A DNA stretch of 64,000 nt from Candidatus Hermodarchaeota archaeon (GTDB lineage: Archaea > Asgardarchaeota > Hermodarchaeia > Hermodarchaeales > Hermodarchaeaceae): contig JAEOTO010000031.1 of the NCBI GenBank assembly GCA_016839805.1, forward strand, positions 62,001 to 126,000, in the 5' to 3' direction. The notes beneath the pieces are model-generated. The model had not been told where the DNA came from and made no database searches. It saw only the letters and a list, made by a program, of their open reading frames with translations. A program made the position numbers and the translations under genes. Numbering within the stretch: position 1 is the stretch's first letter; every line of letters begins with the position of its first letter. Below are positions 61,064 through 64,000 of the stretch, piece by piece.

Positions 61064-62680
61064 TTAGTTTTTCTTTTGGAGAGTGATCTCTATTTCGCTT
61101 ATTCCTCCCCATTTAGATTTTTTTCCTGTGGGGTAGTAAGTATCAATTTGTATAGCTTCTTCGTCCATTGTAAGATCGGGTTCATATTTAGTTCTCAGGA
61201 GTTCAGCAACATCCACAGCGCGGTAAATCAGTCGACCTCGGGCCTTAATTGTTACTGATTGATTTTTCTTTATTTGACTAATGCACGCCCAAACGTAGTC
61301 CATCAATCGTTTTTTCCCAACGAATATGACGTCTTTCAACCAAAATCGTTCGAGGAGTTGCTGATCACGAAGAGCTTCTTCTGTAGGAGTGGGTACTTTT
61401 TCTGAGACAGCCTTTGTGACAAGAGTTGGTTTTTCCTCTGGAAAAGGTTCTTGTGTTGGTATAGGGACTTTTCGTTCGATCTTTTCGATTCTAGGTAATG
61501 TTGAAAATCCAAGAATTTGTGGACTTACCATTTCCCCAATATCCATTGGAACAGCTTCATCTTCTTCTTGTTCGGGAATTGAAGGCGGCTTTTCAGGTTC
61601 TTTACTTTGGTATACATCGAGTTTCTTAATTTCTTGCTCAAGAGCTTCTAAAGTGAAGCGTTTCCTGGGCTGCCAACTGTCGATACGCTCAAGAATGGCT
61701 TGAATTAAATCTGGATTCTTTGTGAAAATTCCTGCCTCATCCCTAGAATTCCAACTCTCGGTTGTAAGATTTTGCGAGGAGATAATTGCTGCCTCTTTAT
61801 CGACAATTAGACAATTTGCATGTAAATTAGGACAAGATTCGATAAGTATCCGATTGGACAATAACATTTCAAGCGCTTCAGGATCTGATTGTTCATTCAC
61901 CCAGTGTTGCCAATCAACCCAAGTAATAAAACGAGCTTGAACTTCATCAGAGATTGTTTGTAAAATGACTTCCGCAACATCATTTGTAATATAGGGAGAT
62001 ACTAATAACACGAATTGCCGAGCGGAAGATAACAGGTCTATGACTAAATCATTTAGACCATTCGAGGTATTGATGAAGACACTTTTGCTATTTCGGGGTA
62101 AAACGGAGGAAAGAGAATACCTTTGTTTATCTTGAGGATAATCTGAATATTCATCAGTAAATGCCAGAAAATACGCCCTTGCCTCCTTCACGAGCTTTCT
62201 TTGCTTTGATACGATTACAAGATCACGGAGAGTTTTTAGATCCCTTGTTATGAAATTTGCTGAACCCACCGCAACTGCTTTCTCTGTTAACATCAATTTG
62301 AAATGAATCCTGGGTCGATTGGCAATCTCAACCTCTAAATTCTGAACTCCGGAAATACCTTTAACCTGCTCAGCATCTATTTTGCTTCCGAGAATTATCC
62401 GAAATCGAAGGTAGTCAGCAGCGTCATTAAGAAGGGCTGATACTAGCTTTTTCTCGATACGGGGAAAGGCGAGCCACAAATCTTTTTCTGCTAAGTCAAC
62501 CATTGAAGAATACTCAGGTCCAATAGCGTGCTCTGCTAAATATACCAGGGATTTTCGTTCCAACTCCTCAGGAACAGAAAGTATCATTTGTATAAATGGA
62601 ATGATTTCCTCCTTGAACTCCATAAATATCATGAGAATTACAGAACCAATGATTAGCGTCATGAAGATCGCGGGAAACAT
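61064..62680 (-). CDS. Membrane-anchored phospholipase D-like protein fused to a C-terminal Alba domain
   Basis: A 538-residue protein. Residues 1-22 are a hydrophobic anchor (FPAIFMTLIIGSVILMIFM). Residues about 45-180 and 195-330 are two PLD-like domains: motif 1 is H126-F-K128 with GSAN (139-142), motif 2 is H287-A-N289 with SSQN (301-304), so the lysine of the second HKD is replaced by asparagine and the motif-1 aspartate by glutamate. Residues 345-445 are a proline/glutamate-rich linker. Residues about 448-536 match Alba: DVIFVGKKRLMDYVWACISQ, IKARGRLIYRAVDVAELLRT and ISEIEITLQKK. Alba binds DNA or RNA, so the enzyme is probably held at the membrane and directed at nucleic acid; activity is unproven because of the degenerate second motif. 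Confidence 0.88.
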   Translation of the reverse strand: MFPAIFMTLIIGSVILMIFMEFKEEIIPFIQMILSVPEELERKSLVYLAEHAIGPEYSSMVDLAEKDLWLAFPRIEKKLVSALLNDAADYLRFRIILGSKIDAEQVKGISGVQNLEVEIANRPRIHFKLMLTEKAVAVGSANFITRDLKTLRDLVIVSKQRKLVKEARAYFLAFTDEYSDYPQDKQRYSLSSVLPRNSKSVFINTSNGLNDLVIDLLSSARQFVLLVSPYITNDVAEVILQTISDEVQARFITWVDWQHWVNEQSDPEALEMLLSNRILIESCPNLHANCLIVDKEAAIISSQNLTTESWNSRDEAGIFTKNPDLIQAILERIDSWQPRKRFTLEALEQEIKKLDVYQSKEPEKPPSIPEQEEDEAVPMDIGEMVSPQILGFSTLPRIEKIERKVPIPTQEPFPEEKPTLVTKAVSEKVPTPTEEALRDQQLLERFWLKDVIFVGKKRLMDYVWACISQIKKNQSVTIKARGRLIYRAVDVAELLRTKYEPDLTMDEEAIQIDTYYPTGKKSKWGGISEIEITLQKKN

Positions 62681-62830
62681 ATTTCGTAAGGTCTCCCAGT
62701 GGCTGGAAATTCAGACCCCATAAGGAAACATGTCATTTATTTATTTTTGGCAAAAATGTGACATTTGACCCACTTTTTCACTTCTTTCCATTTTTTGCTG
62801 TTTTTCGGAAAAAACGCCCAATGTCTTGCA

Positions 62831-64000
62831 TCATTCTTGGCGGAGGTAAGAATGGGCTGACCATCGAATGAGTATGAGGAGTAGCCCGAGAGTGTAAGGT
62901 ACAACAAGGAGAGAGCTAAGAAGCATAAACCCTACTCCTGCGGGAAGAAAGCCCGATTGAAAAATTAGGACAGGCATAATGGCAATCCATGACAGGATTG
63001 GGTAAGTGATCATGAGTGCGACAGGAATTTCATTTTTGGCTCGGCTACTGTGTGGATACCGACTACCAAGTGAAATCCCTATGGCTGTTGATATGAGAAT
63101 GGCGTGGGGGAGAATCGCAATGGCAACCGGGAATAGTTCCAGACTCCCTAAAACGACAGCAACGTAGATGGCAAACGGGATTGCAAGAAAAATGGGCGTA
63201 ACGAGAAGTTGAAGATATTTAGAAAAAGTAAACCAAAAAGGTGACAGTTCTGATAACCGGAGAAGATACAAAGTCCCACGTTCACCTTGGAACGGATCCG
63301 AGGCGTTGATCGCAAGAAGTGGAATAATTATAACGAGTAACAAAGCATACAACGTTTCCATTACAGGTAGAAACGAGGGAGGTAACGGAACCACGATATT
63401 CAAAGTGGGAAGCAAACTCGTCAAAGTCAATGCAGCGATGATATTTACAACAATTCCAAAAAGGTAGAACAGTTTCCCGGGTTTTCGCAACCCTGTGATG
63501 AGATCCTTTTTGAACACAGAACGCAAGGGGCTCTTGGCCTGTTCAAACGTGATGGGCAGTCCACTTAATGCTCCACGAGCAGTTCCACGGTGGCGCGTAA
63601 TGGCAGCAATTTCCTCATACATGTCAACAGTAATTCTATTAGTTAACCATCGTGTGATTAGCAGTATCAACAAATAAGCAATAAATAACCCTAAAAATAG
63701 CCAGGGAAGTGCAGGGACATGAAGGTAAGTGAAAGGTTCTATTGGGCCCCACCATGCAGGCAACAATCCCCTTAAAGGGAGACCACTAAATGCCAGAGCA
63801 ACGAATAAGTAAGCAAGATTGTACATCGGTGAAGGAATGACTATTCCACTCACCACCCAAAAAGGAGATATTATTAGGATAATACCAATTACCAAGACTA
63901 CATAAAACACAATCCGGTATATTCGTCGATAAGGTCGGGATTGTGATACAAATTTCCGTAATGCATACAAACCTTGGGCAGCGACAGCGCCAATCTCTGC
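62831..64000 (-). CDS. ABC-2-type permease-like membrane protein (cut by window edge)
   Basis: At least 389 residues with no stop up to the right edge; a TTG at 63970 is only an internal codon, and the frame remains open upstream (AEIGAVAAQG), so the N-terminus lies outside. About ten membrane helices. Features such as FKKDLITGLRKPGKLFYLFG and DPFQGERGTLYLLRLSELSP resemble ABC-2-type transporter permeases. It lies 150 bp upstream of the PLD-Alba gene on the same strand, so co-transcription is possible. No ATPase subunit is in the window. Confidence 0.7.
   Translation of the reverse strand, partial: AEIGAVAAQGLYALRKFVSQSRPYRRIYRIVFYVVLVIGIILIISPFWVVSGIVIPSPMYNLAYLFVALAFSGLPLRGLLPAWWGPIEPFTYLHVPALPWLFLGLFIAYLLILLITRWLTNRITVDMYEEIAAITRHRGTARGALSGLPITFEQAKSPLRSVFKKDLITGLRKPGKLFYLFGIVVNIIAALTLTSLLPTLNIVVPLPPSFLPVMETLYALLLVIIIPLLAINASDPFQGERGTLYLLRLSELSPFWFTFSKYLQLLVTPIFLAIPFAIYVAVVLGSLELFPVAIAILPHAILISTAIGISLGSRYPHSSRAKNEIPVALMITYPILSWIAIMPVLIFQSGFLPAGVGFMLLSSLLVVPYTLGLLLILIRWSAHSYLRQE

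Noticed and set aside
62831-63970. Complete ABC-2 permease gene starting at TTG 63970
   Set aside because: The frame is open to the window edge (ten more codons without a stop), so the true start lies outside.
61064-64000. Defence-island reading of PLD-Alba plus ABC-2 permease
   Set aside because: No helicase, restriction, CRISPR or toxin genes adjoin it in the window, so a defence role has no contextual support yet.

Overview
This window comes from an archaeon, most likely an Asgard archaeon of the Heimdallarchaeia type. That placement is inferred from gene content only. Archaeal markers are two TFB transcription factors, GatD/GatE transamidosome subunits, archaeal-length triosephosphate isomerase, a eukaryote-like glycyl-tRNA synthetase, RIO1 kinase and tungsten-type aldehyde:ferredoxin oxidoreductase. 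Asgard-flavoured markers are an Arf/MglA-like small GTPase close to a Roadblock/LC7 protein, a probable eL22 ribosomal protein, two isoprenylcysteine-methyltransferase-like membrane proteins, and a complete oxidative histidine degradation set. Both window edges cut genes: an acyl-CoA synthetase on the left and an ABC-2-type permease on the right.

Layout. 1-4.4 kb: acyl-CoA synthetase and alpha/beta hydrolase, a polytopic membrane protein, and a two-gene MgtE-type cation transporter. 4.6-6.5 kb: exported beta-propeller protein. 6.5-14.9 kb: one long minus-strand block holding SCP2 protein, 2-hydroxyacid dehydrogenase, FGGY sugar kinase, class II aldolase, AOR and a GltA/NfnL-type flavoprotein, with an NfnS-like partner subunit upstream. 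It reads as a ketose-phosphate aldolase pathway coupled to ferredoxin/NAD(P)H electron transfer. 15.1-19.8 kb: RecA/KaiC-like protein without a P-loop lysine, an N-terminally extended glutamate dehydrogenase, and a large ribbon-helix-helix regulator preceded by three TGTACA boxes spaced exactly 21 bp. 19.9-23.3 kb: ADP-forming acyl-CoA synthetase fused to a GNAT domain, then pyrophosphatase. 23.34-23.57 kb: an internally deleted IS200/IS605 element that keeps its left-end hairpin and the 3' end of tnpB with the right end (the omega-RNA region); it supplies the C-terminal codons of the neighbouring gene. 23.5-31.5 kb: methyltransferase, nitroreductase, tRNA-Arg, MoaD/ThiS-like protein, RNase-Z-like hydrolase, surface protein, GatD-GatE, VIT-family protein. 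31.6-42.5 kb: GlyRS, Pro/Glu-rich protein, Roadblock, thioredoxin, GTPase, a possible structured RNA, eL22, small proteins, TIM, MscL-like channel, DUF6125 protein and two tandem TFBs. 42.9-48.3 kb: zinc-ribbon membrane protein, RIO1, FdhD, membrane proteins, flavoprotein, second methyltransferase. 48.4-61 kb: hutU-ftcD-hutI, exported proteins including a 1697-residue repeat protein, and hutH on the opposite strand. 61-64 kb: a membrane-anchored phospholipase-D-like protein fused to a C-terminal Alba nucleic-acid-binding domain, then the ABC-2-like permease.

How the genes fit together. Histidine is taken to glutamate by HutH, HutU, HutI and FtcD. Glutamate can be deaminated by the dehydrogenase, and the resulting acyl-CoA can yield ATP through the ADP-forming synthetase. 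AOR and the two Nfn/GltA-like flavoproteins connect aldehyde oxidation to ferredoxin and pyridine nucleotides. The least ordinary items are the PLD-Alba fusion, the minimal IS605 derivative, the phased TGTACA operators with the large regulator, the extended glutamate dehydrogenase, and the symmetric promoter-like element in front of one TFB gene. All calls come from reading translated sequence and motifs; no database search was run.
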